From assembly GCA_031255815.1 (NCBI GenBank), contig JAIRRU010000041.1, positions 1 through 6,414 of the forward strand: DNA of 6,414 nucleotides, given 5' to 3'. This document shows, one piece after another, positions 1 through 4,940 of the stretch. How positions within the stretch are numbered: the first letter of the stretch is position 1; every line of letters starts with the position of its first letter. The translations under genes and the position numbers were made by a program. The DNA is from Treponema sp. (GTDB taxonomy: Bacteria; Spirochaetota; Spirochaetia; Treponematales; Breznakiellaceae). A model generated the notes under the pieces. The model was not told the DNA's origin and did no database searches. It worked only from the letters and a program-made list of their open reading frames with translations.

Positions 1-344
1 TAGGAGTCTGGGCCGTATCTCAGTCCCAGTGTGGCCGTCCACCCTCTCAGGCCGGCTACCCATCTCCGGCTTGGTGGGCCTTTACCTCACCAACTACCTA
101 ATGGGACGCGGGCCCATCCAAAGGCGGGGCCGGAGCCCCTTTCTTTGCGCAGCCACAGCCGCGCAACCTCATCCGGTATTACCCACTATTTCTAATGGCT
201 ATCCCGGCCCTCCGGGTAGGTCACCCACGCGTTACTCACCAGTCCGCCGCTCTAGGGGGGATCGCTCCCCCTTGCCGCCCGACTTGCATGCTTAAGACGC
301 GCCGCCAGCGTTCGTTCTGAGCCAGGATCAAACTCTCCATGATT
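1..344 (-). rRNA. rrs: 16S ribosomal RNA, 5' portion (partial)
   Basis: Small-subunit ribosomal RNA read on the minus strand. The reverse complement of 321-336 is the universal 5' primer site (AGAGTTTGATCCTGGCTCAG region), which places the mature 5' end near 343-344 by analogy with E. coli numbering. It continues with AACGAACGCTGGCGGCGCG and TCTTAAGCATGCAAGTCG, the form typical of spirochaetes such as Treponema. The V1 hairpin (about 252-275), the GTGAGTAACGCGTGGGTGACC segment (about 220-241) and the ACTGGGACTGAGATACGG segment (about 12-32) are all recognisable. The gene runs off the left edge near E. coli position 345, so roughly the first fifth is present. No frameshift or insertion is apparent. 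The rest of the rrn operon (23S, 5S, spacer tRNAs) would lie outside the window. Confidence 0.97.
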
Positions 345-354
345 TGTTTTTCCA

Positions 355-370
355 CCGGCCCGAAGGCCGG
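355..370 (-). other. UUCG tetraloop hairpin just upstream of 16S
   Basis: On the minus strand the sequence is CCGGCC-TTCG-GGCCGG, a perfect 6-bp GC-only stem closed by a C(UUCG)G tetraloop, one of the most stable RNA loops known. It sits about 11 bases upstream of the mature 16S 5' end, so it would fold in the leader RNA as soon as it is made. A role in 16S folding or processing is inference. Confidence 0.75.
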
Positions 371-389
371 AAGAATATCACTTCAAGCA

Positions 390-411
390 GCGCGGCGGCT
401 CCCCGCCGCGC
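390..411 (-). other. GC-rich leader hairpin
   Basis: A perfect 9-bp inverted repeat (GCGCGGCGG at 390-398 and CCGCCGCGC at 403-411) with a 4-base loop, inside the rRNA leader about 45 bases upstream of 16S. It has no following U-run, so it is not terminator-like. It probably helps shape the precursor RNA. Confidence 0.6.
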
Positions 412-649
412 CTCGCAGCACGCCCCTCGCCGGAACGCGCCGCAGCCCCCGATACGCTCGCGCCCGGGCCGCCCCGGCAGAGTACCCCCCGCCCGGCAAG
501 CCCGGCTCTTCCTTCTCCCCTTCCCTGTATTGCCAAAAATCCCTGGAACCGGAACTCCGTCCCCGTTCCTTCAGCCTTGTCCCTCCGGCGCCTGAAAGGT
601 TCCGGCAGCGGACAAGAACATCCCCCGCTTCTCTTAGGCGGGTTTCGTG

Positions 650-679
650 AAGATACAATACCATCGCCAGATATGTCAA
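650..679 (-). promoter_or_regulatory. rRNA operon promoter (-35/-10)
   Basis: On the minus strand a perfect -35 TTGACA (679-674) is followed after 18 bases by a -10-like TATCTT (655-650). Initiation would fall near 643, about 300 bases upstream of mature 16S. Both boxes fit a housekeeping sigma factor. The adjacent A/T-rich upstream block and the position ahead of 16S support the call. The -10 has two departures from consensus and the spacer is 1 base longer than ideal, features often seen in regulated rRNA promoters. Confidence 0.72.
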
Positions 680-682
680 GAG

Positions 683-718
683 GCTGAACGAATTTTTTAC
701 AAATTTTTTAAAAAATTT
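683..718 (-). promoter_or_regulatory. A/T-rich UP-like element of the rRNA promoter
   Basis: Directly upstream of the rRNA -35 box lies a run of A and T tracts (AAATTTTTTAAAAAATTT type, best at 691-718) within otherwise very GC-rich DNA. The position, roughly -45 to -75 from the predicted start, matches UP elements bound by the RNA polymerase alpha subunit C-terminal domains at strong rRNA promoters. Composition and position are seen directly; function is inferred. Confidence 0.6.
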
Positions 719-719
719 A

Positions 720-948
720 CCGCCAGGGCCGAAGGCCGGGCGGAGAAGGCGCGCGAAGGGCGGGGCAGAGTCTAACCACCGCGGGAGAACAATTCCTTCG
801 TGTTCCGGCGAACCGCAGCCCGCCTCTGCGCGCCTTCGCGGTTAAAGTTCTTGTTCCCGCCGGTTGCTTTTATCCTGATTTTTAGCGTAAGCAAGCTGCT
901 GCTTCATGGAAAACGAGGCTTCCGCGCCAGGCGGGTTTCGGAACAAGC
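720..948. other. GC-rich spacer between kinase-like gene and rrn promoter
   Basis: No coding region is supported here. The segment contains an inverted repeat GAAGGCGCGC (745-754) with GCGCGCCTTC (828-837), a short hairpin AAGCA/TGCTT near 888-903, and a 3' part (933-948) that belongs to a repeat shared with 4928-4947. No tRNA fold and no clear U-tailed terminator for the minus-strand gene ending at 949 were seen. Confidence 0.6.
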
Positions 949-952
949 TCAA
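933..952. repeat. 20-bp repeat overlapping the kinase-like stop codon
   Basis: This stretch matches 4928-4947 at 19 of 20 positions (GGGTTT, then C or T, then GGAACAAGCTCAA). Here the repeat contains the stop codon of the kinase-like gene (TGA read at 951-949). At 4928-4947 the same sequence forms the right arm of a perfect hairpin. A related GGGTTTTCGGAACAGCC lies at 2214-2230 behind the SIS gene. These look like members of a genomic 3'-end or terminator-type repeat family; that role is inferred. Confidence 0.6.
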
Positions 953-1770
953 TGCATCATGGTGTATTCCTGGACTATCTGGATCTCGTTCCGGACGGTC
1001 AGGGAAGGGTCTGCCTCTTTGGCGGCGGCGACCGCGGCCTCGATCAGGGGTTTGGCATTCGCCACCCCGTAGAGGGTAACCGTTCCGCTGAAAACGGAAG
1101 CCTCCAGAAAGTGGACAGGTATCTCTTTTTCGTAGATGATACGGTGCTTTATCTGCTGGGCCAGGGTGAGTTCCCTGATCCGCTCGGAATTCTGGGCTTC
1201 CATCTCCGGGCTGATCAGGCTGTCCAGAAGATGTTTGACGATTTCCGCGCAGTTAACCGGGTGCAGGTAGCCGCTGTTCAGGCAGAGGTGGTAGTTTCCC
1301 GGATCTTTCCACTCCGCGTCGAAGAAGTAGCGGTGAAAACCTATGCGGTCGTTATCGCTCTGCTCGATGATCTGCCGGGCCCGCCGATCGTCGCAGTGGA
1401 AGTGGCCCTTGACCCGCTCGGCGCGGATCTCGTAAGGGGCGACCAGGAACACGGAAAAAACGCCGGGCACATTCCGCAGAACCATGCCGGCCCCCCGGCC
1501 GATAAAGACCCGGCTGCCCTCCCCCGCTTCGGAGTAAATCGCGGTTTTGAGGAAATGCAGGTAATCTTCCCTGTCCTGGGACAGGGACGCCCAGAATGAG
1601 GGTTTCCGCTCGTCGTAGCGCTCCAATTTCCGCCCGGCCACCCCGTAGGACTTGATCCGATCCTCCAGGGCCTGCCTGCCGACAAAACGGTAGTCCAGCA
1701 ATTTAGCCAGTTCGTGGGCAGTCTCGTCACCCAATGCCGCCAATTCGCGGGAAATCGTAATAACCGCCAT
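949..1770 (-). CDS. Cytidylate kinase-like protein with C-terminal BON-like domain
   Basis: A 273-residue protein. Residues 1-185 match the cytidylate kinase-like family (Cytidylate_kin_2 type). They show an N-terminal VITISREL strand, then a glycine-bearing loop (AALGDETA, 11-18), a central FIGRGAGMVL segment (89-98), FLVAPYEIRAERV (108-120) and a lid-like stretch with R142 and HRYFFDAEW before a final strand. Family members are presumed nucleotide or small-molecule kinases, but few have been tested. The usual P-loop lysine is not evident, so activity is uncertain. Residues about 205-267 resemble a BON domain: GTVTLYGV, an alanine-rich helix, then VRNEIQIV. I chose ATG 1770 because AGAGGTG lies 4 bases upstream and the kinase fold begins immediately. 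The frame stays open to 1980, but only from an unsupported TTG and through a lysine/arginine-rich stretch. The gene stands alone between a promoter at 2012-2040 and the rrn operon. No signal peptide is seen, which is unusual for a BON protein and suggests a cytoplasmic role. Confidence 0.8.
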   Translation of the reverse strand: MAVITISRELAALGDETAHELAKLLDYRFVGRQALEDRIKSYGVAGRKLERYDERKPSFWASLSQDREDYLHFLKTAIYSEAGEGSRVFIGRGAGMVLRNVPGVFSVFLVAPYEIRAERVKGHFHCDDRRARQIIEQSDNDRIGFHRYFFDAEWKDPGNYHLCLNSGYLHPVNCAEIVKHLLDSLISPEMEAQNSERIRELTLAQQIKHRIIYEKEIPVHFLEASVFSGTVTLYGVANAKPLIEAAVAAAKEADPSLTVRNEIQIVQEYTMMH

Positions 1771-1820
1771 AAGACACCTCTTGTAACAAGTTCTCGGAAC
1801 CGCTTGTGCTTGCAGGTTTA

Positions 1821-1835
1821 CGGTACCTTGTACCG
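1821..1835 (-). other. Small leader hairpin
   Basis: A perfect 6-bp inverted repeat (CGGTAC 1821-1826, GTACCG 1830-1835) with a 3-base loop, 50 bases upstream of the kinase-like start codon and inside its predicted leader RNA. It is too short to mean much alone but adds to the structured character of this leader. Confidence 0.35.
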
Positions 1836-1892
1836 CGAAAACCCCGATTGCCGGGCTCCCGCGAAGCTTCGGTTCGACGCGGTTTGCGGGGT

Positions 1893-1915
1893 AAAACCGC
1901 CTGAGAGGCGGTTTT
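1893..1915 (+). terminator. Terminator-shaped hairpin within the kinase-like gene leader
   Basis: A perfect 10-bp stem (AAAACCGCCT 1893-1902, AGGCGGTTTT 1906-1915) with a GAG loop. On the plus strand the T-run spans 1912-1918, giving a textbook intrinsic terminator, yet no plus-strand gene lies upstream. On the minus strand the same hairpin ends in only four U before ACC, so it would be a weak terminator or attenuator about 120 bases upstream of the kinase-like start codon. The hairpin is certain; which strand uses it is not. Confidence 0.5.
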
Positions 1916-2011
1916 TTTACCTTGCAAACTGCCAAGGCTCTAGCCCGAGCAGCCCGTGAATTGCGGTTTTTGCGGCGCAAAAAACACCAAGCGCAACAGG
2001 CTGTTAGCTAC

Positions 2012-2040
2012 AGCATAAATCGAGATAGGGCAATTGTCAA
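2012..2040 (-). promoter_or_regulatory. Promoter for the kinase-like gene
   Basis: On the minus strand a perfect -35 TTGACA (2040-2035), a 17-base spacer and a -10 TATGCT (2017-2012). Transcription would begin near 2005, giving a leader of about 235 bases before the kinase-like ATG. The -35 box starts 6 bases from the edge of the intergenic repeat copy at 2046-2110. Confidence 0.65.
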
Positions 2041-2045
2041 AAGAA

Positions 2046-2110
2046 CAGGCTGCTTAGGCTAAAAGTATGAGTAAAGGGCAGCCGCTAAGCGCGCGAACCG
2101 CGAACTTTTA
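2046..2110 (-). repeat. Intergenic repeat, copy 1
   Basis: A 65-base segment that aligns with 3986-4053 at about 85% identity (10 mismatches, 3 inserted bases, counted by hand). Shared blocks include TTAGGCTAAAAGTA, AGCCG and CGAACTTTTA. Two internal inverted repeats interleave: GCTTAG (2052-2057) with CTAAGC (2085-2090), and TAAAAGT (2060-2066) with ACTTTTA (2104-2110), the order expected of a pseudoknot. The left end also recurs inverted at 2176-2191 (CTTTTAGTCCAAGCAG, 14 of 16 positions), so the whole unit may extend to about 2194. It carries no coding capacity. It lies upstream of the kinase-like gene, in the same orientation to that gene as copy 2 has to the ROK gene. Confidence 0.7.
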
Positions 2111-2198
2111 ATCCGGTATTCCGTTTCCTGCCCGAATTCCCCCCCTGCTCGCGGGAAATAAGGAACAAAGCCAACCTTTTAGTCCAAGCAGGGCGCGA

Positions 2199-2230
2199 GG
2201 CTGTCCGGAAATTGGGTTTTCGGAACAGCC
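2199..2230 (-). terminator. Hairpin after the SIS gene (probable terminator)
   Basis: An imperfect inverted repeat begins 4 bases after the SIS stop codon. GGCTGT-CCGGAAA pairs with TTTTCGGAACAGCC, with one bulged base and one further irregularity. Its arm GGCTGTTCCGAAAAC closely resembles the hairpin arm at 4909-4923. It lacks a clean U-run, so position and stem support termination better than sequence does. Confidence 0.45.
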
Positions 2231-2234
2231 CCGA

Positions 2235-2891
2235 TCAGAACAACTCCGACTCCACCCAGGCGGCCAGGAAGTGGTAAAGCGCCAGGTGCTGCTGCTGTAC
2301 CAGGTAGGTTTCGGTCTCCGGGACTGAAAGGCAGATATCGCAGAGGGGGCGGAGTCCTCCCCCGGTTTTCCCGGTAAGGCCGATCACCTTCATCTTCCTG
2401 AAACGGGCGGTCATGGCGGCGGCTATGACGTTTTTCGCGTTCCCCGAGGTGCTGATCCCGATAAGCACGCTGTTTTCGCCGCCGTATCCCATTACCCCCT
2501 GGGCATAGACGCTGTCCGCTGAAAGATCGTTGGCGACCGCGCTGGTCAGGGAGGAGTGGGCCCCCAGGGCGATGGCGGGAAGGGCCCCCTGAAGGTTCTC
2601 CGCGAGGCTCCGTCCGGCCGGCCCGTACTGCCGCTCAAACCAGGCAATATCCTCCGGGGGAAGGGGCCGCTTAAGGAGAAAGCCCTTCATCAGTTCCCCG
2701 ACGATATGCTCCGCGTCGGAGCTGCTCCCGCCGTTGCCGCAGATAAGGACCTGCCCGCCTTTCCGGTAAGAAGCGGCCAGCAGGGCGGCGGCGGCAAGGA
2801 TCTCGTCCCTTAGGGGGTTCAGTTCCCGCTGGGTCTGAAAGAAATGTTCCGTCATCTCCAGGCTTCGTTCTTTTTCCGCTTGAAATTCCAT
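2235..2891 (-). CDS. SIS-domain phosphosugar isomerase, GmhA-like
   Basis: A 218-residue cytoplasmic protein formed by a single SIS (sugar isomerase) domain. Hallmarks are VLICGNGGSSSDAEH (48-62), which makes the phosphosugar-binding loop, and GISTSGNAKNVI (145-156). Compared with sedoheptulose-7-phosphate isomerase (GmhA), Glu66 in the GEL motif and His202 in QQQH align with its catalytic Glu and His, so isomerase activity is plausible. An extra stretch of about 25 residues (77-103, PPEDIAWFERQYGPAG onward) separates this from classical GmhA. Treponemes generally lack heptose-containing LPS, so a standard lipid A-core role is unlikely. The ATG at 2891 has GAGG 9 bases upstream, overlapping the ROK stop codon; Met13 has no usable spacing to a ribosome site. 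It lies 11 bp downstream of the ROK kinase gene and is surely co-transcribed with it, so the pair probably handles one sugar. The substrate is unknown. Confidence 0.85.
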   Translation of the reverse strand: MEFQAEKERSLEMTEHFFQTQRELNPLRDEILAAAALLAASYRKGGQVLICGNGGSSSDAEHIVGELMKGFLLKRPLPPEDIAWFERQYGPAGRSLAENLQGALPAIALGAHSSLTSAVANDLSADSVYAQGVMGYGGENSVLIGISTSGNAKNVIAAAMTARFRKMKVIGLTGKTGGGLRPLCDICLSVPETETYLVQQQHLALYHFLAAWVESELF

Positions 2892-2902
2892 TTAAAACAA
2901 CC

Positions 2903-3880
2903 TCAGTTCCCGAATCCGTATTCCGCTACGGCCAGGGCGGCGTAATCGCCGATTTCATCCCCCAGCCCGCTGGGCACTATCCGGCAACACTCCCGCGCAA
3001 TGGGCAGGGCTTCCTCCTCGATTACCGCCGCCGCCTGGGGCCAGAGCTCGTTCCGGCTCCGGACAAAGATACTGCCAATGATGATAAGTTCGGGGTTGAG
3101 GATGTCCATGATGATGGAAAGCCCGGCCCCGAGTTTTTTTCCCGCTTCGGCGTAGATTCTCTTTGCCAGGGGGTCGCCCTTTTCCGCGGCGATGCCGACG
3201 GTTTTAGCGCTGAGGGAATCCAGATCGGCAAAGGAGGGGCAGAAGGCGGGGTGCCGGCCCATCTGGAGTTCCGCCTCCACCAGGGATCTGGCAAGCCGGG
3301 CTATGCCCCCGCCGCTGCAGAAACCTTCAAAGGAACCCCGTTTGCCGTAGCCGGGAGGGCCGTATTCGGCGAGCCGGATATGGCCGACTTCCCCGGCCTG
3401 CCCGCCCGCCCCGCTGTAAAGCCGCCCGTCCAGGATCAAGCCGGCCCCCATGCCGGTTCCGCAGGTGAGAAACACCAGGCTTTTACAGCCTCTGCCCGCC
3501 CCGTACTTCCATTCCGCCAGGGCTCCGGCATCGGCGTCGTTCTGGAGAAAGGCGGGTATCCCCAGGGCTTCGGAAAAATACTCTGTTACAGGCACCCGGT
3601 CCCAGCCGGGCAAGTTGGGGGGCGAGAGGATAAGCCCCCGCTTCTGATCCAGCGGGCTGCCGCAGCTTAGCCCCAGGGCGACGGGTTTTTCCCCGGCGGC
3701 AAGGGAGGAAGCGGAAAAATTCCTGATATCCCCCAGGAGGAGTTCCAGCATCCTCCGGGGCTCTTGCCCGGCAGTGGCGCGGGCCTCTCCCCGGGCGGTA
3801 AATTCCAGCCCTTCCCCGGTTTTTCTGCCCAGGGAAACCCGGCATTTGGTTCCGCCGATGTCAACGCCAATAAAATACAT
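2903..3880 (-). CDS. ROK-family sugar kinase (glucokinase-like)
   Basis: A 325-residue ROK protein, the normal size for a ROK kinase without a DNA-binding domain. It has the N-terminal phosphate loop GVDIGGTK (5-12), LPGW (90-93), the catalytic motif QNDADAGALAEW with Asp115, GTGMGAGLILDGRLYSGAGG (141-160), GEVGH (163-167) and a C-terminal NPELIIIGS strand (262-270). It should phosphorylate a hexose or amino sugar with ATP in the cytoplasm. The usual zinc motif CxCGxxGC reads PGYGKRGS here (176-183), so all three cysteines are gone while His167 remains. ATG 3880 is chosen because the first beta strand starts there. No Shine-Dalgarno precedes it, but a possible -10 box ends 7 bases upstream. 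An in-frame GTG at 3973 would add 31 residues foreign to the fold and is rejected. It is the first gene of an operon with the SIS gene. A role as transcriptional ROK repressor is excluded by the missing helix-turn-helix. Confidence 0.88.
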   Translation of the reverse strand: MYFIGVDIGGTKCRVSLGRKTGEGLEFTARGEARATAGQEPRRMLELLLGDIRNFSASSLAAGEKPVALGLSCGSPLDQKRGLILSPPNLPGWDRVPVTEYFSEALGIPAFLQNDADAGALAEWKYGAGRGCKSLVFLTCGTGMGAGLILDGRLYSGAGGQAGEVGHIRLAEYGPPGYGKRGSFEGFCSGGGIARLARSLVEAELQMGRHPAFCPSFADLDSLSAKTVGIAAEKGDPLAKRIYAEAGKKLGAGLSIIMDILNPELIIIGSIFVRSRNELWPQAAAVIEEEALPIARECCRIVPSGLGDEIGDYAALAVAEYGFGN

Positions 3881-3887
3881 GATCCGG

Positions 3888-3915
3888 AGGATACATCTTT
3901 TTTCTTTTGTGTAAA
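3888..3915 (-). promoter_or_regulatory. Possible promoter giving a leaderless ROK mRNA
   Basis: On the minus strand TTTACA (3915-3910), a 16-base A-rich spacer and TATCCT (3893-3888). Only 7 bases separate the -10 from the ATG at 3880, so transcription would start at or next to the start codon. This would explain why no ribosome site precedes the gene. The boxes carry one and two mismatches to consensus. Moderate to low certainty. Confidence 0.4.
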
Positions 3916-3985
3916 AGAAGGAATTGCCCGAGCCGGCGGCCTTACATTTACCGCGAACCGCCCGGACAGACACGAATTACACTGG

Positions 3986-4053
3986 CAGGCTGTTTAGGCT
4001 AAAAGTACGGATAAAAGGATAGCCGTTAACCGCACGGACCGCACGAACTTTTA
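3986..4053 (-). repeat. Intergenic repeat, copy 2
   Basis: Second copy of the repeat at 2046-2110. The TAAAAGT (4000-4006) with ACTTTTA (4047-4053) pairing is fully kept. The other internal pairing (3992-3997 with 4026-4031) is weakened by one mismatch and one G.T pair. It lies about 105 bases upstream of the ROK start codon in the divergent region between the ROK and Nudix genes. Part of it (4038-4047, ACCGCACGAA) is also the inverse of TTCGTGCGGT at 4114-4123, so the flanking DNA can form a longer cruciform-like structure. Confidence 0.7.
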
Positions 4054-4123
4054 CATCGAGAACCTCGATATTTCATCTCGATTTCCTTGAGTCCGAGAGG
4101 TTTTTAACCCGCTTTCGTGCGGT
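4038..4123. other. Nested inverted repeats in the divergent control region
   Basis: ACCGCACGAA (4038-4047) and TTCGTGCGGT (4114-4123) form a perfect 10-bp inverted repeat. Inside it lie ATCGAG/CTCGAT (4055-4060 with 4064-4069), AACCTC/GAGGTT (4061-4066 with 4097-4102) and a direct repeat of CTCGAT (4064-4069, 4077-4082). With no gene in 3881-4221, this symmetric DNA could be an operator, a structured leader or a decayed repeat element. No regulator-binding site was recognised. Confidence 0.45.
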
Positions 4124-4143
4124 TCGCGGCCAATCCCTCATTT

Positions 4144-4159
4144 CCGCGCGTTTATCCTG
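4144..4159 (+). repeat. 16-bp motif shared with the serS upstream region
   Basis: CCGCGCGTTTATCCTG occurs here on the plus strand, 62 bases before the Nudix start codon, and again on the minus strand at 6400-6385, 49 bases before the serS start codon. Orientation relative to the gene is the same in both cases. It includes TATCCT, which could act as a -10 box, but no convincing -35 was found at the right distance. Confidence 0.5.
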
Positions 4160-4181
4160 GCCGGCGCTTAAAAGGGAAGAG

Positions 4182-4208
4182 CCTCATTTACCAAAAGCCC
4201 GTATGAGG
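4182..4208 (+). promoter_or_regulatory. Hairpin that could cover the Nudix ribosome site
   Basis: CCTCAT (4182-4187) and ATGAGG (4203-4208) form a 6-bp inverted repeat with a 15-base loop. The right arm contains GAGG (4205-4208), the only Shine-Dalgarno-like sequence ahead of the Nudix ATG, 13 bases upstream. Pairing would hide the ribosome site, so translation could be controlled by this fold. The pairing is seen; control is inferred. Confidence 0.4.
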
Positions 4209-4221
4209 TTAAATTTGATTT

Positions 4222-4791
4222 ATGAAAAGCAAGGGCCTGGAATGGCGCGAAGAGGAAAGCGGGAAAGTTTTTGACTGCAAAGTTTTTTCGATTAGGGAAA
4301 GCTCCTGCCGCTCCCCGGATAACGAGCTGCGAAAATACACGATCATGGACGCCGCGGACTGGGTTATTGTCGTACCGCTTATCAATACCCCGGGGGGCAG
4401 GGAATTTATCCTGGTACGGCAGTGGCGGCACGGAACCCGGGAGCTGAGCCTGGAATTCCCCGGCGGGGTTTTCGAGCCCGGGGAGGATCCCGCGACGGCG
4501 GCGGGGCGGGAGCTGCTGGAAGAAACGGCCTACCGGGCGGGGAAAATCGAGAAACTAGGGGTCTTCGCGCCCAACCCCGCGATTATGTCGAACCGGGTGC
4601 ACTTCTTCCTGGCCGAGGATCTGGAGTATACCGGCTCCCAGAACCTGGACGAAGACGAATACATCGCGGTAGAGACCATGAAGGCCGGCGACGTGCTGCG
4701 GGGCATGGGGAAGCCGCCTTTCGTCCACGCCCTTATGGGTTCGGCCTTGTCCCTCTACCTGCAAAAGGCGGCCCCTCACCTGGATCTGTAG
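4222..4791 (+). CDS. Nudix hydrolase, ADP-ribose pyrophosphatase type
   Basis: A 189-residue Nudix protein, the usual length for ADP-ribose pyrophosphatases. An N-terminal strand region (WREEESGKVFDCKVFSIRE) leads to WVIVVPLI and then EFILVRQWRHGTRELSLEFPGG. The Nudix box starts at Gly82 and runs G-x5-E88-x7-R96-E-L-L-E-E101, giving the metal-binding glutamates. The last conserved glycine is alanine here (EETAY). Pro119, 15 residues after the box within PNPAIMSN, fits the proline typical of ADP-ribose-cleaving members. It should split ADP-ribose or a similar nucleoside diphosphate sugar into AMP and a sugar phosphate, in the cytoplasm. ATG 4222 is the first possible start, since an in-frame TGA lies at 4216. 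GAGG is 13 bases upstream, a long spacing. The gene stands alone, divergent from the ROK operon and convergent with serS. Exact substrate is unproven. Confidence 0.87.
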   Translation: MKSKGLEWREEESGKVFDCKVFSIRESSCRSPDNELRKYTIMDAADWVIVVPLINTPGGREFILVRQWRHGTRELSLEFPGGVFEPGEDPATAAGRELLEETAYRAGKIEKLGVFAPNPAIMSNRVHFFLAEDLEYTGSQNLDEDEYIAVETMKAGDVLRGMGKPPFVHALMGSALSLYLQKAAPHLDL

Positions 4792-4875
4792 GCCCGGGGA
4801 ATCACCGCGGCCCGCCCGGCAGGGGAGATCCGGTGTGAAAGCCCGTCTTGCCCGGTTTAAAACAGGGGGGATAGA

Positions 4876-4905
4876 GTTGCTCGGAAAATTCAGTTTCCGA
4901 ACAAC
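4876..4905 (-). terminator. Hairpin in the convergent spacer
   Basis: TCGGAAA (4881-4887) pairs with TTTCCGA (4894-4900) across a 6-base loop. The stem extends by four more pairs (GTTG/CAAC) beyond one mismatch. That mismatch is C.A on the plus strand but a G.U pair on the minus strand, so the full 12-bp stem forms better in RNA from the serS direction. It probably acts as a 3' end structure between the converging genes. Confidence 0.45.
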
Positions 4906-4911
4906 AGCGGC

Positions 4912-4940
4912 TGTTCCAAAACCGGCCGGGTTTTGGAACA
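4912..4940. terminator. Perfect 12-bp hairpin between Nudix gene and serS
   Basis: TGTTCCAAAACC (4912-4923) and GGTTTTGGAACA (4929-4940) are perfect inverse copies around a GGCCG loop. Being symmetric and lying between two convergent genes, it suits a bidirectional terminator, although neither side has a long U-run right after the stem. Its right arm belongs to the repeat also found at 933-952. Confidence 0.55.

Larger units (their letters stand above)
345..643 (-). other. rRNA operon leader (pre-16S 5' spacer)
   Basis: About 300 bases between the predicted rRNA transcription start (near 643) and mature 16S. It is very GC-rich and structured. A short inverted repeat (CCCGC 624-628 with GCGGG 638-642) would sit at the extreme 5' end of the transcript. 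Two strong hairpins lie close to the 16S 5' end and have their own entries. Small open frames on either strand here (for example minus 383-679) lack recognisable domains and are taken as chance. I did not recognise a boxA antitermination site. That the segment is transcribed and removed during rRNA maturation is inferred from its position between promoter and 16S. Confidence 0.7.

Noticed and set aside
345..643. boxA-type antitermination site in the rRNA leader
   Set aside because: No sequence close to TGCTCTTTA was found on the minus strand.
383..679. 98-codon minus-strand open frame in the rRNA leader
   Set aside because: Begins inside the rRNA promoter, so the promoter would transcribe without its start codon, and it shows no family resemblance.
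952..1599. 215-codon plus-strand open frame opposite the kinase-like gene
   Set aside because: Antisense shadow with no domain and no ribosome site; the minus-strand protein is clearly the real one.
1840..1900. Possible tRNA suggested by a GGTTCGA T-loop-like word
   Set aside because: The flanking bases do not form a T stem, and no anticodon arm or acceptor stem could be built on either strand.
1771..1980. In-frame 70-residue N-terminal extension of the kinase-like protein from a TTG at 1980
   Set aside because: Lys/Arg-rich sequence without a domain, no ribosome site, and it runs through the terminator-shaped hairpin; ATG 1770 has a good ribosome site and begins the fold.
3881..3973. 31-residue N-terminal extension of the ROK kinase from a GTG at 3973
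   Set aside because: No ribosome site, and the sequence is unlike any ROK N-terminus; the conserved first strand starts at the ATG at 3880.
3986..4221. Insertion sequence or transposon remnant in the divergent region
   Set aside because: No transposase fragment or convincing terminal repeats with target duplication; only short inverted repeats and the intergenic repeat are present.
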